A DNA stretch of 64,000 nt from Lumbricus rubellus (GCA_945859605.1 OX243815.1:21823311-21887310), one strand, 5' to 3'; counted from the stretch's first letter, positions 12,701-29,200 are shown. Notes: generated by a model from the letters alone, not told the origin. Numbers and translations are program-made.

Positions 12701-15700
12701 TCATATAAACAGAATTATATGCAATTTAATATATACAAAATTTTTAATATATTCACCATGAAAGACAATTAAATTCGGCTATGGCTGAGCTACATTCCAC
12801 ATTCATTTATCTGATTAAAGGACACAGCTACACAATGTCCACAATCATTTAAAATTAATTAATTAATCAATTTTCTTACTGTTACAATCATGCTTCCTTG
12901 GGCTCTTTGCCTCTTACAGAAGCATTTTTTTATTCAACTCAAAACTGTACTTTCTGCTGTGCTGGAGCCGGGAGTGCATCCGAGTAGTCCCAATGAAGAG
13001 GCGCTACGCAAATTCTCGAATGAATGAAAATTCTTGAATGACTGAAAATTCTCGAATGAATTTAGCAATGTCAGAAGAAACTAACCAATGAGTTACGAGC
13101 GAACTGCGTGTGGTCAGATTGGAGACGTAATGCATCATCAAAACCCTGACCAATCTTCGTGTAATTAACCACAAACACTTCGCGGTTATTCGAGATCCAT
13201 TCGGACATCTAAAAACATCAAATGCAACACAATACAATTATACGCATTGTAATTAAAAAGTCTTGTCCTGCATTAATTTATCTAATGGTACCTTTCGCGT
13301 GCTCTACCACAATGCAGAGCCGTTCCTTGTCTGTGGTTGGTCCAATAACCTGAAAAGGACTTCACTACATGACACTTCCCAAACTATTCAAAAACTGCTG
13401 AAGACTTAGCCTGGGCCGAGGGGCAACCCTGAGTATGAATCTGGAAGGGGTGCTATATAAATTCCAATCAATTGCTTAATTGATAAAATGGCCAAACAGA
13501 CTTCCTGTCATTTGCTCGTTAAATGTTCAAGTTTTTCAGTCTGAAAAATCTATTGATTACCATCCTGCAAGGAGCTTCGTAAAGGCTAAACACATTCTAT
13601 TCATAAAAACCACAAACAGACAGACAATACACACAACAGTGAAGGTACAGAAATTAAGGTACACACAGTTTACACAGACAGCAGTCTATCCTATCTACCA
13701 GGAGGGCTTCTGGTCTGGCCTATGTGTAATTGATGTTGGGAACTTGATCAGTTAAACGGCCTACAAAATCAAATGAATTTTAAAAAGGTACCACACTGAT
13801 CAACCAGTGACAAAAGATAGCAGCAACACTGATGCAGTCAACAATATGGCTACACAAAAAATAATGCATGATTACAAGTCAGATTAATAGATAGAGAGTG
13901 AAAAAAAGAGTGAAAAAGATAGCTCAACCTTTTCGACTTCAGATTCAAACAGACGCAGCTGAAAGCACTGTTCGAGTCTCATTTTCTTCAGCTGCCAGAG
14001 ATGACCGAGATGCTGGTTTGAATTCTGAAGTTGGTCGAGCAGACTAGATACGTGAGGCACTGCATTCTGGATGTCATTGTTTGATAGCAGCATAACGCTT
14101 GGCACAGAACCTGACAACAACAAAAACCCATTAAAATGTCTTCACATCTTGTAAAACACAATTCATCTTCCACACTCAATGCCTTGTCATGAAATTACAG
14201 CTTGTAGCATCATACTAGCATGCACTATAATCCAGCTGACAGTGAAATTGCAGCTCCTAACAATGTATTTTCTATAATCCAGCTGACAGTGCTGTCACTT
14301 AAGCTTACATCTTCAATGCCAACTGACTGTTCAAGCAAACTTTTGTTCCATTCATGAACAAGCCTCTTCTGATATATTCACTTTCAGTCAAGGAAACCTA
14401 TTTCCCCAGCAAATCTGCTCCAGCAACGTCATCTCTGGGAACAGGGTTATTGGTGGACACATCTGTTGCCACTAGGAGTGGCTCCGGCTTCAGAGGGGGT
14501 AAATGAATCCCAGGGGTTCAAGCACACCATAAAGATCATTCCATGAAGATGGTAATATGGTGAAGACAGATCAAAGTGCATATGAAAACAAAACACAAAC
14601 AAGTTGTCTATATTAGTCAGACAGAGATAATTGAAGTATTTATGAGGTCTCACTTATCTAAAAAAAAAACAGAAATCAAATCAACAATCTTTCGGCCGTA
14701 AGTTTTCCCTAAATTTACCTGCTTGAGCAGCATGTCGTCCACAGATACGTTGTATGATTCGCTGGCCCTCTTCATCCAAGGCATTCATTGGCACCTTAGC
14801 CGCCTTCTTCTTCAGAAGGTTGTGCTCCTCGATCATCTCCTTTGTCCCGGATAGGTCGTCTGGTAGGACAGGATTCTTCACAATCTCACTCAGCTTCTCT
14901 AATTTTGATAAGACTTCCAGTGACTTCGTTGTGAAATCTTCTAGAAGCTGTCAAAATAGGCATAAAACCATAGAATAAAGCTTCACAACACATTCATGTT
15001 TGTATGTGCACTTGTTATAGCGCCCCTTCAAGGTACTACTCAGAGGTGCCCCAGACTACAGTGCGGACACTGAATCAAAGTTTCACACCAAAGTGCTGAG
15101 CAATTTTTGAGTGAAAGACTTGCCCAAGGTCCCTAAAAGGCGGCTTGAGGTGGATTTGAACCTACAACCCTCCGGCTGCAAGGCAACAACCATACCCACT
15201 GATCTCTGCACAGAGGCATATGGAATGCAGTTTATATAGTTAACTGGACCAGCTGTATTATAATGGTAGCTCTCTTATGTCAAGCTGCATGCTTGCCTTT
15301 CAACCAATGAAGCACATGATTAGATGAAACATGATTTGGACATTTATAAAATTTCTGAAAAATTAGCCTTAAAAAATGGATAAACATATAGTTGTGCCGA
15401 TGACAACAACACTACCAGCATAAACAGAAGCAACAGCAAAACCAGACTCGCTGAAGATCAGTTAAATGTCAAATCTAATTCGTATTTTGCAACCTTCAGA
15501 TGTATGTTATTGGTTGAAAAAACATCAGGCATTGTCATCATTACGATCATCATTAACATCATATATTAAAATTTGTGCATATCAAATGCGACAATCGTAT
15601 ATGTAGTCTTTACCAATCGCATTTCAATCCACTCATCATTGTCATAGGAAAGCGTTCCGTCAAATTCTTCCGTCAGCTGTGACGGATGGATGACACGTGT

Positions 15701-18700
15701 CAGGCTGTCAACGGACAGTAAGTTTGTCTGAAACAAGACAACCATTACATTGTCACAGCAGCTGCAACATGGCATCAAAACTCAACCATTCTCTATTAAA
15801 ACAATTCCACATTCACTGACAACAAAGAAACAAACTGGATTCAAGAAAGCTAACAGTGCACTGGAAAGTCTAGTCCAAAACAACGCAAGTTTTTCTCAGG
15901 AAGTCTCATGCTTTCTAAATCTACAAAAGACCAATTTTATACTGTATTTCTGCATTTAAACAATGAGTTACGTATATGTGTACGAGCAACTAACATGAAA
16001 TAAACACAGGTGGTCTAGATTTTCACTTAAATAGAGCTGGTCCTGTCAACCATTTTACCGTTTCTTTCTTAACAGATATTAATTATTTGTGTCCAACTAG
16101 TATTGTGCCCAATTGAACGAAATTGGCAACGGCAAATCCAGGACACACGGAAACTGTTTGTAAAAATAGGCCAATTTTTACCCAGCCTTTTTCCATATAT
16201 ATTTTGAGACACCTGATGTGTGAATTTTATTTTCCCTTAATGCAGTTATACAAAAAAATCACAGTTTTGGATATATGGAGAATTATTCATTTTTGTCAAA
16301 TTTCAGTTCTTGTTTTGTCACATTTTTGTCATATTTAAAAGAGCTGACATTGTTGCATATAGGCCACTGGTGACCTCTGGTGTCTGTAGAAGGTAGGTGG
16401 ATTGGGGTGCCAGTGTGAAGATAACTGTGGAAATATGATAAAGGTTAGATCAAGGCACAGCAATGATACACACAAATCAGGCTGAATACATGCAAAAGAG
16501 AAGTTTAACATTATTACACTGTGCTCCACTGCTCCTCACAGGTTGTGCTCAAACTGCAAGGTTCCTGCAGAGAATCTTTTCTTCCAGCAACAGATAATAC
16601 TAATGTTTATTATAGGTTTAAGTTTATAAAGGACTAGATAACATTCTTTCCTATTAATATCACTCCATATTGTGTGCAGGCATGTGGCCATATTTTGAGT
16701 TTTTGAGCAACATGTTTATATAACGCAATGACACAGCCAGGTCATGACCACTGTGTTAAGAAGCAGTGCTAAAAAAAGGGTCATTTGTCCTTTAAGAGCG
16801 TGCTATTGTATCCTGTTTAACATAATGCATCTGTAAGATATAACATTCCGAACTGAAATCCATAAAATGACGATGAGGAACTTAACAAAAAGTTATAAAA
16901 CATATTTCAATAAATTTACCAACCTCAAACTTGTATTTTGAACTACCAAGACTTGTTTTCTGCTTTTCCCAGAATTTCTCCGGCTTTATGATGTAGGCAG
17001 TGTGTATATTATGAGGGAAACATTCCTAAAAAAACAAACATATCGCATAAACAAATTGAAATTCACCTCTTCAAGTCAAGTACTAAAGAAATGAATAACA
17101 AAGCTTAATCAAACAAATGGACAACAAAGCAATCTGCGAGTCCAAACCTCAGAAAAACAAAACACATTGCAGAGACTTGTCTCTAAGTGTGTTGTCCTAC
17201 TTGTCCCCCCATGCTCCCGTACAGCAATTCTAGCACAGCAAGTTTACTCGTCCACTGATCCATCTTTCTGGAACAATTTCTTCACTCTACAGCTTGAGAC
17301 TCACATGTGGGACTTTGACTCAGATTCCAATGTCATTTAGTGCATATCTGCATTTTTTTACACAACACAATTGACAACTTATAAGGTGTTGTTTATATTG
17401 AGTCCAATTTACCTAAATCGTGCGGCTGTTCTGCAAAGTTGGGCTGGAAACACACCTTAAGAAGTCAGCACTTTGGACAGTAGATCATGTTTTTGTCCGT
17501 GACTTCATCTTTCTTCTGGCTAAGGATTAAACTATAGCACTTGGATGATGACAATTTTCTTTGCAGGCCCCGATAGAACCCACTACATTAGATCAGAATC
17601 ATACATTGAAGCAGAAACATAAAAAGTGGGGTCTCCATGGTTCACTCTTTCATCTTGACATGCTTGGACTACTTCACGACTGTCGTATCTATTGCTTACA
17701 GCAGCTACAGTATGTTCACATAAATTGCACTACCCAACTTGTGACAAATTTTCCAAAATTCCATCATGTTTGTAAGCGCTCATTCGAAACTTCACTGGTC
17801 AGCCGCTAAGGAAAGAATCCAAGTCAAGATCCTCTTCTTATAGCATGTATCCAGTCTGGATGCCCCAGGAGATATCAAGATGCTCAAAGTCTTAGGCCCG
17901 CCTGTTCAAGGGTCACTGCGTTCTGTAGTTCGTAGAAACCTACTTGTCCCAGAATTCCCTGCTGCAACTCTAGCACAGCAAGTTTACTCGTTCAATTGTC
18001 CATCTTTCTAGAAAAGCCACATGTTCAGCTTTAGAGACTAAGACAAATGTTCTAGAACTGCTGAATAGGGCCTGAAAAAAATTGTTGTGTTTCCGGTAAC
18101 CCGACCGACCCTCTTTTATTGCCGCGATTCAAATAATTTTTAAAAAAATTTATTAAATTTTTTTTTTAAATATTTTTTTAACATTTGTATTGACATAACA
18201 GAAAAGATGTCAACAAAATGAAATTAATAGGAGTGTTTTCTAGAGCAGTTTTAGGTGCAGACAGTCTGGAAATAGGCAGTTTATACTTGCTTAGAACACG
18301 TACTTTGTTGCAGCTTGTACCATTGTGCAAAAAAGACCAGTGGCGTATACTTTTTCGGATAGTCACTGCATAAAAATATTTTCCAAAATAAAAATATTTT
18401 CCGACCTGCCTACCCAATTTTTTTTAGCTCTGTTACCGGAAACACAACATTTTTTTAAGGCCTAGCCGTGTTTCACTGCTTCTTAGAGATAGTTAACAGA
18501 TGGCAGACGCTGTCCAGATACATATACAAAAATTATACAGTAGATATAATTGTACACACGCACGCACGTGCACACACACACACAGAGCTAACACTAAATC
18601 ACATTTGTGGGAATAACCATGCACATGTGAAGTGCACTTGAGAGGCTCTTAAAAGGTGCTATAAAAATGTCAAGACACATATGTATATATACAATGATAT

Positions 18701-20763
18701 ATTTGCATATACATATGCAAATATACTAAACATTCCCAGCTACACAAGTGTAACACAAACCCAGCTTTCAGCAACAGTGTCATTTGTTGAGCAGCACTAT
18801 CAGGTCAAAAAAGTAGCGGCACTAAAGAAGTTCCTATATAACATTTAATTATCTGAAAATTATATAACATGGTGAATAATGAAGGCCTTAACTCTTTCCC
18901 GCCGGATCGGGTCGCAGACCTGTGACCCGATTAACCCAATAGGTATCAGAACAATTCCGGTGGAATGAGTTAAACTCTACATGGGACACAAACTATATAT
19001 TTGGCAAAAACCTGATAGCATGTCATTAAATTAAAATCATCACAGCCATTCTGTAGTAATTTTCTCCAGTAAAATAATAATTCTACAGGTGGTAAGTTAT
19101 ACATGCAGTTGATTGCATCATTACATAATTTCTGTAATGCAACTTGACAGACTAAAATTCCTCACGATATCAAAATATCATGATGATGAAATTTAGATAC
19201 TTGAAGATCACAGTACCTGAAGAACTCGTAATATTGGTTTAACATTGTGCCAAGTTGAACCGCGCATGTCTATTATCACAGTAAAGCCCAGCTTCTTTAC
19301 GTCGTCACTAAAAAAAGCATCACAGGCATTGTTAACAGACCCTCTGGCAAACAAAGAAGTCTTATCAACAGCTGTGCAGCAGTGGCCTGAGTCGGTCTCA
19401 ACAGACATGCATTTTTTATAAACAGATTACAACGCAAAACAGAAGAAAACGTGTAAACAAAACCCAAATGGAGAAACAAATCTGAATGAAAAGTCAAAAA
19501 TAGTTCCCCAAATACATTTACGCAATATTACTCAGGTCAGAGTTATGGCAACTGAATTTTTAAGAGCTCTCTCCTGCTGTGTAGTCGGAGCCTCTAGGGG
19601 GGAAAATCGAGGTATTACATATGCTCCAAAATATAGACAGGAGAACAAAGCCAGGTCTAAGCAAATCATTTTATAACTTAAAATATTCCTGGGCTTCTTC
19701 TGCAACATTTGTGATACTTCCCACCAAATTAAGCCACTCTCCATCCCCTGCTCCCGTTTTATTTCTCAAGCAGACAGCTTCGCACATCCATCCAACTTTC
19801 ATAATAGAAATGTTATACTCTGTCTAGATGTATGTGCACCAATTTGCGGACATGCCATTGGTATAAAGACTATACTTACTTACTTACTTAATAGCAAGGG
19901 TCACAAGGAAATTGCTGCAATTTTTAATTGCAGATTGCCGTTAATTATTTCTGCAGTGAACCGATAACACACGAAAATGTAAATAAACTTAATGACCAGG
20001 ATGCTAAACTAAATTAAACTTCAGCCAATCTTCTCTTCTTATATCTTTCCCTCCATCCCTTCCTTTCCCAATTATCTCTTGTACAGCACATGAAGGCTAA
20101 AAAATTACTTTGTGAGCTAGCACTCAATGACATTGCTGTGACAATTGTACGGAAGTGTCAAATGCAGGTAAAGATGGGCACTAGATGGAAGAAAATCATG
20201 AAACACATGCTTGACATTTCTTGCAAGGCTCTCAAATCTCTCTTGCATAAATGCTTACACAATACACATACAACTTAAAAGGTCCGTTTAGCGAACGGAA
20301 AGAGGCTCACGAATTAAATAAGAGGAGCTGAAGCATCAAATGCAGCAAAACAAATAATGAACTGATAAAACCAGTTCAATCGCATTTTGGAAAACAAGAA
20401 AATTGATGCATAGCAATGTCAGATTCAACAAGAGCAACAAATAGCCAGAACTATGAATCCACAATTGAACCAAATCCTTTTGTAACAGCTATTTAAATAT
20501 CATGACACTCAGCTGGATTAGACAGTCTAAAAAGAAGCACTGGGCTATGAGCCATTTCCCTGGAACAGCAAGTAGCCTTTTCATCCCCCCCCTCCCACCT
20601 AGGAGTAGCTGGGCAGATCTTTCCTGAAGGGCCTTCAAGTCTTCAAGTGTTATTTATTACCCAGAGCTATATACAGTCTAAAACTTACACAAGCCTCTTC
20701 ACTAGCAAACAGCTGAGCTCTCTCTCTCCCTCCCTGGCTCTCTCTCAATACACACACCCACAA

Positions 20764-20816
<53 letters not shown>

Positions 20817-23110
20817 GTATGTATGAGTGTGTGCATGTGTGGCATTTCTACAAACCATGCAGCCATTGCAACCATTAAGGTGCATGTTCAAGATCCCCAT
20901 TAAAACAGAGACATAAACTACAAACAACAATTGATGCTTATAAATTGCTGTCTGCACCCTAAACCTCCACTTATCCCTATGGCATAAACCTATGGCAATT
21001 CACACCTAGTTTAAAACAGACTATACACCATTCAGCACAAGCTCGTACCATCAGTATTCATAGATAGCAGGATTTCTAATTGTTGAATGAAAATACAAAC
21101 TTTTAAACTAAGAAATTAGGACAATACCTTTATACAACTGGGTGTACTATTGTCTGAACAGTGAATAGACTTCACAGCAAAGTACCCCTGCATGGGCCCT
21201 GCAAGTCTCAGTGGGATAATCTTGATGTACTCAGCACATTATTCCTTGTTATACTGTCTGGGCCACATTGCAAGCAAATGCATAGAAAGTTTAGTGACGA
21301 TTTTCAACAACACTCTAAACATTGTCATTGGTCATTATCATTAAATCCTTTAACAATCAAAGGTTAACAATGCCTGCATGCTAATCTCATCAGTCAGAAG
21401 GCACGTCATCTCCAGTAACAAAAATTTAACTGCATGTTAATAGAGCATATATGTATGTTAACAGTGTTTCAATGACGTCGTAATTTTTTTGTCGCGGAAA
21501 CAACTGCTGCCAAGTTTTTAATTGTGGCCAACAAGCAGGCAGACGACAATGGCTTACCATTTGGACCAAAAGACTATTTGGTGCAATTCCTGAATTTGCC
21601 TAAAGACCTGCTATATAGCAACATCCATTTCTGAGACACAGGCATAGAGATACCAGCATAACTATCACATCAGCCTAGGGCACAGCATCTGCCTTAACAC
21701 AATGTAAGCACAATGACTAATATCCAGTTCCTGTTCAAGGCTACTATATAGGACAAATGAATAGGCATCATAGATCAGTACACTTGATTATTTTTGTGTT
21801 AAAAAGCGGTCACCATAAAAAGCACAATTTATGCCACAGGAAAACAGCACACAGAAGCATTCATGAATCAACTACGTTCTAATCCATATCAGTAGTAACC
21901 CCAACTAGAGCTGTCAACAGAAAGGCTAGAACCTGCAGAGTTCAAGTTACTAGGCTAGATTGTCCACTACTGGGGGCTGTCCAGTGAACTGTTGACTTTC
22001 TAAATATATTGACCTGTGCCATAAGTTGATTGATCAGTTGATTGGTGTATATATATTATATATATATATATATATTGATGTGTATCTGTATATATATAAT
22101 TATATATAGATGTGCATATATACATATGCATGTGTAAAACAAAACAATAATAATAATGGTGTATTACACTCAGTTGCCATTCTAAATCACCAGAAAATGA
22201 TCAGTTCCAAACTTGTAATGTGATATCCTTCATCATTCGGACTAACCAAAGTTACTAGAAATCATGAACAAGAGTCACTAAGGAAATGTTAGTAAAATTA
22301 TATATAATATATGTATACATATATATATATATACATGTATATATATAATATTATATATTATAGGCTGACCTAAAAGACCCATCAACCTGGAATACTTTTC
22401 TGGTGGTCTAAGGCAAGAACAACCCAGCAATGCAAAATCTCTGTCACCTTTGGCTGTTGAGTTTCTGATGCTCATCGTAAACTGGGCCAAAGAATTGATG
22501 CGGCACAGATTTTAAGTTCTTACACTACACATCTTTTGTGCTACTGACTGATTGATTTATCGAGGGCCAAAACATGTCGACTGAGCGCTGCCACAAGCAT
22601 GGAAAGTTCTGTTACACTTGCTACACTACTAGTATCTAGAACTCAGAGCATCAGCTTGCAGGTAATATAACTAACTTCAAGCAGCACATAATTTATCCCA
22701 CGTGTATTCAGCTCTTCACTCTATCCTGCATCTACTAAGAGCAGCAGCAGCAGTAGCAGCAGCTCAACAGCTGAATCTGCCACTGAAAGAAGGATTGTGT
22801 ACCTGGCTGAGTGGCTGGCTGACTGAGTCATTCAGGTTAATTGTAATCTGGTCACCTGTTAGTCATCAACTAAGTAAAACAGCCCGAACTCCATAACACT
22901 TAACATATTGCCAGCTCCACAGATCCATTCCAGGACCTTCTTCATGGAGAGTGCATGCGCATCCATCCAAGTATTAGAATCAACAATGTTGCAATGTCCA
23001 TGAAAATTACCAAAACGAAAACTGTAACCAAACGACAATTCAATAAGAATAAGAAAGCATACACTACTCGGGACCCGGGTAATCATAAAAACAATTACAG
23101 CAACATAAAC

Positions 23111-23144
<34 letters not shown>

Positions 23145-23168
23145 GTGGTGGTGATGATGATGATGATT

Positions 23169-23207
<39 letters not shown>

Positions 23208-26200
23208 GCACACAATAAAACACTTGAACATTGCCAGAATTACAGTAAATTGATGATCATGACAAAGGCTGGCTCTCACCTGGGCACACTTGCAAGGTAC
23301 ATGACTAGCGTTTTAAGATCATCATATCTGACTTGATCTGACTTTTGATCTGACGGCAGGGATGGACGAGCTGGAAATGTTAGGATCGCTCCACCTCTTT
23401 TGTCTCGACCTCCTAAAACAAAGCAGAAGCACCTCCTCAGCAATGGCAAAACAAATACATAGCCATATCCAGTTTTATCCCATCATTGGAAACCCATGCT
23501 GGCATTCAAATAACCCGAACAGCAGGCACTACTTATATGTGCAATAAAACACCATGAACCCGATTTCCACATAAATGATATTGAACAAAACAACCATGGT
23601 ATGCTACTAGCAAGTGAGCGTAAGGAAGAGATAGATATCTGTTTATTTGTAAATTACATGTGTTATTTATCAATATTAAAGCTAGTGCTCACAATGAAAG
23701 GTGTCAATACACTACAATTTAACTGTGTTCTAAACAGTATTTTCAAAATATAATTGCTCAGGACATTCAGACTAAGGCAGTAGCTTGGATTAAAATCTAA
23801 GATATAATTCACTATTTACAGAGTTACAAATTTATTCTCATGGATGTTAGCTGCATACAGCAAGACAAATTAAGAATTGTCTGTGAATCATTGTAGGACC
23901 CTCAAGAGAACCACTGAACCATAGTATATTGTACAGAACACTCAAGTTTCAGCCACAAACAAAACATCAACAAAACTTACAGTGTTCATGACCGAAATTG
24001 AACTAATAATTATGAAACAGGAAGCAGAACACAAGTGACCCATCTGACCAAAACCAGGCATAATTCGATTCTTTTGCAACTTGAATGTCATGCATCGTTT
24101 TAAGGAGTAAAATCTCTTCTTTACAGTGAAACAAACCTTATTGGTCAATAGTGTTTCTGTTCAAAATTATTCAGCAAAAATACAGTTCGGTTGTTTAAAT
24201 TACAATTTTGAGAAAAATGCAAATAAAATTTTGTATAACTTTCGAATGCTAAATTATTTAGGAGACCTGTTCAGAATTAAATTTGCAACTACTAAACAGA
24301 CTGCGTAAATGGCTATAAGGAAGTCTGAGCTTTTTACTCACGCCTCATTTTCTATGCTAAGCTACATGTTCAATACGGCTGTTAAAGGTGGGAGAGCGGC
24401 AAATTTCAAAATTCAATTTTTTCCACATTTTGGCAATTATCTCAGTTCCAAGCATGCATTGCAACATAGTCAGATTTTGTTCAGATTGGTAACATAATTA
24501 TTAGCATCTTGTTTACAAACACTTGAACTAACATGGCTTTACTTGTGACCACAGTCAAAAACAGGAAGCTATATTGTGGCAATAAGGGTCATAACATAAC
24601 TTTGCAGCCTGGTGGAGATGACTCCAAACAAGTTCTAAGTTTGAAACTAGCAGATACATCAGTGTCTCTTCTACTTCGAAGGTAAAAAATCTCATAATGA
24701 GTCATTGAAGACCAATTCATACAAGGAAGGCTGAAGTTCATCCACTTGATTATAACCAGAGCAGAGAGGAGACAGTGATCTCAAGATAATGAGAGAGAAC
24801 TCTAATCATCGTTATAGTCATTAATACATCATTTTCAATGTTCGGTTAATGCACAGTTTAATTTGCCGATCAAACCCGGAAATAGTTGTAAAGCACAGAG
24901 CAAAGACAGACCAAAATTACAAAAAGGAAACTATAATAAAATAAATGCAGTCCTGACAAACAATGTAGTGATTTCAACTCTAATCTTCACCAACACCATA
25001 ACTATTCTGATTAGCCTATAAAATATTCTGTTTTCTCTTTCTGTCATAGACAATAAAATATATGTTTACAATTTCACGGTGTAATTTTTGAGTCTAAGTT
25101 TCTAAAATTTTACATAAAAGAATTACAACTGTGCAGCGTAGAGACAAACTTATCTAGTACACAAACACTTCTGCACAGCTCTGTATTGCTGGCTGCTGCA
25201 CAGAGATTTTTTAACTTTGCTCAGACTTTTTGGGCAGAGGAACTACGCAGGACATGATGATGCTTCTCAACGCAAAGTGTGATCCATGCTTTAACCTTTC
25301 TGCATCATGACTCATACGATGAATGTTTGTGTTCCTGGACAGCTCCTCGAATACAACTGAGCTGCTGCCAGGCCAAAGACCTCTGCTTAATCGTATATAC
25401 AGAGATGCATGCATTGCATATATACCCCTTAGGCACAATTGCATCTTAAAACCACTGCATCTTTAAAAAAAACACTGCATCTTAAAACCAAGTGCAGTGC
25501 AACAGCCTGCTGGAACCAATTACCACAGTCTACACTGTTCATCCACAAGTTATATATACATTATACATGTATATATACACATATAATATAATATATATAA
25601 TTATATATATATATGTGCACAGTTTCGTGTCCATTACAGTTGTACAGATGTTCCTGGCCATGAAGCCATTTTGTTTTCACCCCCCCCCACCCCCATACCC
25701 AACCCCAATCATCCGACTGACAGTCAGACTAGAAGTGAACTAATGACCAAGAAAAACTGATACGGGCTACATAGATCAGACAACACAATGACTGTGGATA
25801 AAAAAAGAACCCACCCGGAGGCATCATCCACCATAAGTAAGCTCAAAGGAATTAAATGACCCACATGCAACAAATCCATCTCTCTCAGTGCAAGCGTTGT
25901 GTGGCAGGATGGTCGACAGTAATTCAGTCAACGCAATTTCGAAATTTATTTGGTTACGTCTAAAATTGGTTTCCTCGATGAGCGCTGTTTATGAGCACAC
26001 TCTGTAATTAATTTACACTTCATGGACATGTAAAGCTCAACAATAACCACTAGAATATGCAACTAAACTGAATTTCCTAAGTTGCTCAAGAATTCGGTAA
26101 TAATGAGATTTAAACATGATATATTTTAAGTATAATTCATTTTCAATCCGTAATTAAATTCACATCATATAAAACCGAACATAAACCAACTGTAAATGGG

Positions 26201-29200
26201 TTTATGATCACAGCAAATATAGTTCATGAATCAAAGATAAATACAGAACTGATAACAGATAGATGACCACTGTATGAGTTAATGCTAACAATGCAAATTA
26301 CTATTAATAGATGGACACGATGTCATTTTTTTACACACAGACTACAATGCTAGACACAGACTACAATGATCAATGCTTTTTGGCCATATTTTTTATCACC
26401 ATAGAACTCGGGACAGACCATCATAATTTATTCGTGAGGACTTTCCAACAGTGCAACGAAGAAAAAGTGCTACATACAATTGATACATTAGAATCTATGA
26501 CAACTCTTGTGACAGCCTGCTACAACAGATTACCCCAAATAAATAAAAATGAATAAAGAGAAATGCAAGAGGGTGCTGCTGCATTATACTTAGCATCATC
26601 GCAATGTCATTTACCTATACACTGCAAAGCGTACAATTCCTGTATTAACTAGAATCGAACTGCACAGCAAAACTGCCATTATAAAATAAACAATCACTGA
26701 AGTTTCAACTATTTCCACCTCTGGTGTCCAGTATAAACAATTAAGTTTTGTGCCACAACCACTACTAAGTGTAAACAAACAAGAGAGGTTTCAAGCATTT
26801 CCAAAACTTGAGATGCACCAAATGTAATCACTTCAAGATGCAATGTCTTCATCTCTGCCTTTTGGAAGGCTATAGAAGGCTTGTTTGAAACTCATCTGTA
26901 TTAATTTGTTAATTAGCCATGACTGAAGCTTTGAGTTTGTAAGTGTTTTTGATCAAAGTACATGTCGTCAAGACACTTCATATAGCAGATTTAAAGTTCC
27001 TCACAAAGGGCCCTTGGAACTTCATCTTATCAAGCAGATCTAAACAAGTGCATTAACACTGCATTTGAAGACCATTTGTTAATTATGTGTTCTGCACAAA
27101 GTCAAAGGCAACAATACACAAATGCAAAGGGGTAGATGCCTCCAGGAAGATGGTCCAATACACAGAAGGCGGATGACTCTATAGCTAAAGCGCAGCACCT
27201 GCATATCTTCAGGATGATCTGGACTGTGGCTAGGGCAGAGCTGGCTGCTACCACACGCATCCACAGGTGGCGGATAGCGGAATGGCCTCTAGATATAGAG
27301 GTTAGCTGCGAAATAAGCAGGGTAAAACCTGACGAATAAGCAGTCGCGGACCAACAGCGGCAGGGCTAACAGGGCGCAGTGTGGGACAAGGGTGGCACCT
27401 TGTCTCACATTTAAAAACTGCATATGCCCTCAGACGGCCTTGTGACATGGTGAGTGCATGCCACCATCAAATAAGCATGTGGCCCCCGCTGCCTTGCGAG
27501 TTGGTGACCACCAAAGGCTAGGTCCACAGCCGATAACTGTGGTTGACGTCAGGAAGGGCATCCGGTCTCTAAAAACCTGCTTCAATTCATATCAATGGAT
27601 CTCACTACATATGATCAATATGGAGAAGGAGGATCCGAGTGGCTGACCCCTCCCCAGCGAGGGACTAATTCAAGCCCGAAGGAAAAGAAGAAGAAAGAAG
27701 AAGATCTGGACTGCAATACTCTCTGCAACAGGAAACCAGTTAAATCCCAAACAAAGCAGAGTACTCCATTCAGCAACTTTTGTCTTTCCTAATTCAGATC
27801 AAACTCCAGAGCACTTCCAGTACCTCTCAGCAGTTCATAAAATGTGCTCTATAAAAGTACAGATATATACTTGAAGACTTTACAAGCAAATTATGTTCAC
27901 TTTTAGGGTACTACAGCATACTAAACTCTGAACACTGAAATGCATAGATCTACGAAAAGTCCAGGTTGCACAAAACCAATTCATTCCCTGCATACAACAA
28001 AATCTGATTGGTAATATCAAACCAGATCATTACAGGCAAGTGCATGGAAAAAGCAGACATTTCCAGTGATTGACAGTAATTGATACAACAGTCCCTTGAT
28101 AAACATTAGGCACGAGGAGATTGCCATGGATGAAGCCAAACAATTCAAGAGCACAAATTAAAGGTCAGTAATTGAAAGCTGCAGGTTGGCAAGCAATAAA
28201 AATTTTGAAGAGCATCCAGGACTTCATATACATTTAACTTGAAATCACACGAGCATGACATTAGGTTTCCATTAATGACAGAAAGTTACATCAACTATAA
28301 GACTAAAACCAGCTACTCCACTTGACATGGTCTTCAAAGTAGAACAGAACTTCAAGTAAATGTGCATCAGAAATATTTGCCAACTGGGTGGAGGTTCAAC
28401 TATCATATCAAGATTGATAGTATCAATGGGTTGTCACAAAAAGCAGAATATCAAACTTCTTGTAATACGACATAAAGTAGAATGGCATGCACGTGTTCAA
28501 ATTACTTAACATAGATACCAGGTCTCCTATAAAACATAGAGACAATAATAACACATACATGTACCTTACCATGAAGAATGTAACTTTAGCTAGTTCAGTG
28601 TATCATATAACAAGAAGACAGAAAAGTGGTTTCCGATCTCAGTGCAGAAAACAATATATCTTAAGCTCTCACATGAAGAAGCAGAAAATAATAAACTTTA
28701 GGCGTAAAAAAAATTGTTGTGTTTCCGGTAACCCGACCGACCCATTTTTACGGCCGCGACCCAAATATTTTTGTAAAAAAAGTTTATTAAAAAAATTCTT
28801 TTTTCCCCCAATTTTTTTTTCAGAAAAAAATTAAATTTTTTTTTAAAATATAGTTTTTTAACATTTGTATTGACATAAAATAAGAGACGTCAACAAAATG
28901 AAATTAATAGGACTGTTTCTAGAGCAGTTTTAGGTGCAGACAGTCGGGAAATAGGCAGTTTATACTTGCTCAGAACACGTACTTTGTTTCAGCATGCAAA
29001 AAAGACTAGTGGGGTATACTTTTTCGGATAGTCACTGCATAAAAATATTTTACAAAATAAAAATATTTTCCGACCTACCTACCCAATTTTTTTAGCTCTG
29101 TTTTTTTAGGCCTTAATTCTCAAAATTACCCAATCTATCACAATGAAAAACTGGTATTTATAATTAACTTAAGGCTCAGTATATAAACCTTTTCAGGAAT

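Larger units (their letters stand above)
19308..23279 (-). other. TRIO intron 3
   Basis: Between exons 3 and 4. Contains CA/TA microsatellites (20765-20812, about 22050-22075, 22300-22365) and a GAT-repeat (23115-23208) next to exon 3. Nothing else recognised. Confidence 0.55.

Noticed and set aside
22859..23336. Poly-Ile, poly-Asp, poly-His and poly-Met frames
   Set aside because: Translations of the GAT microsatellite.
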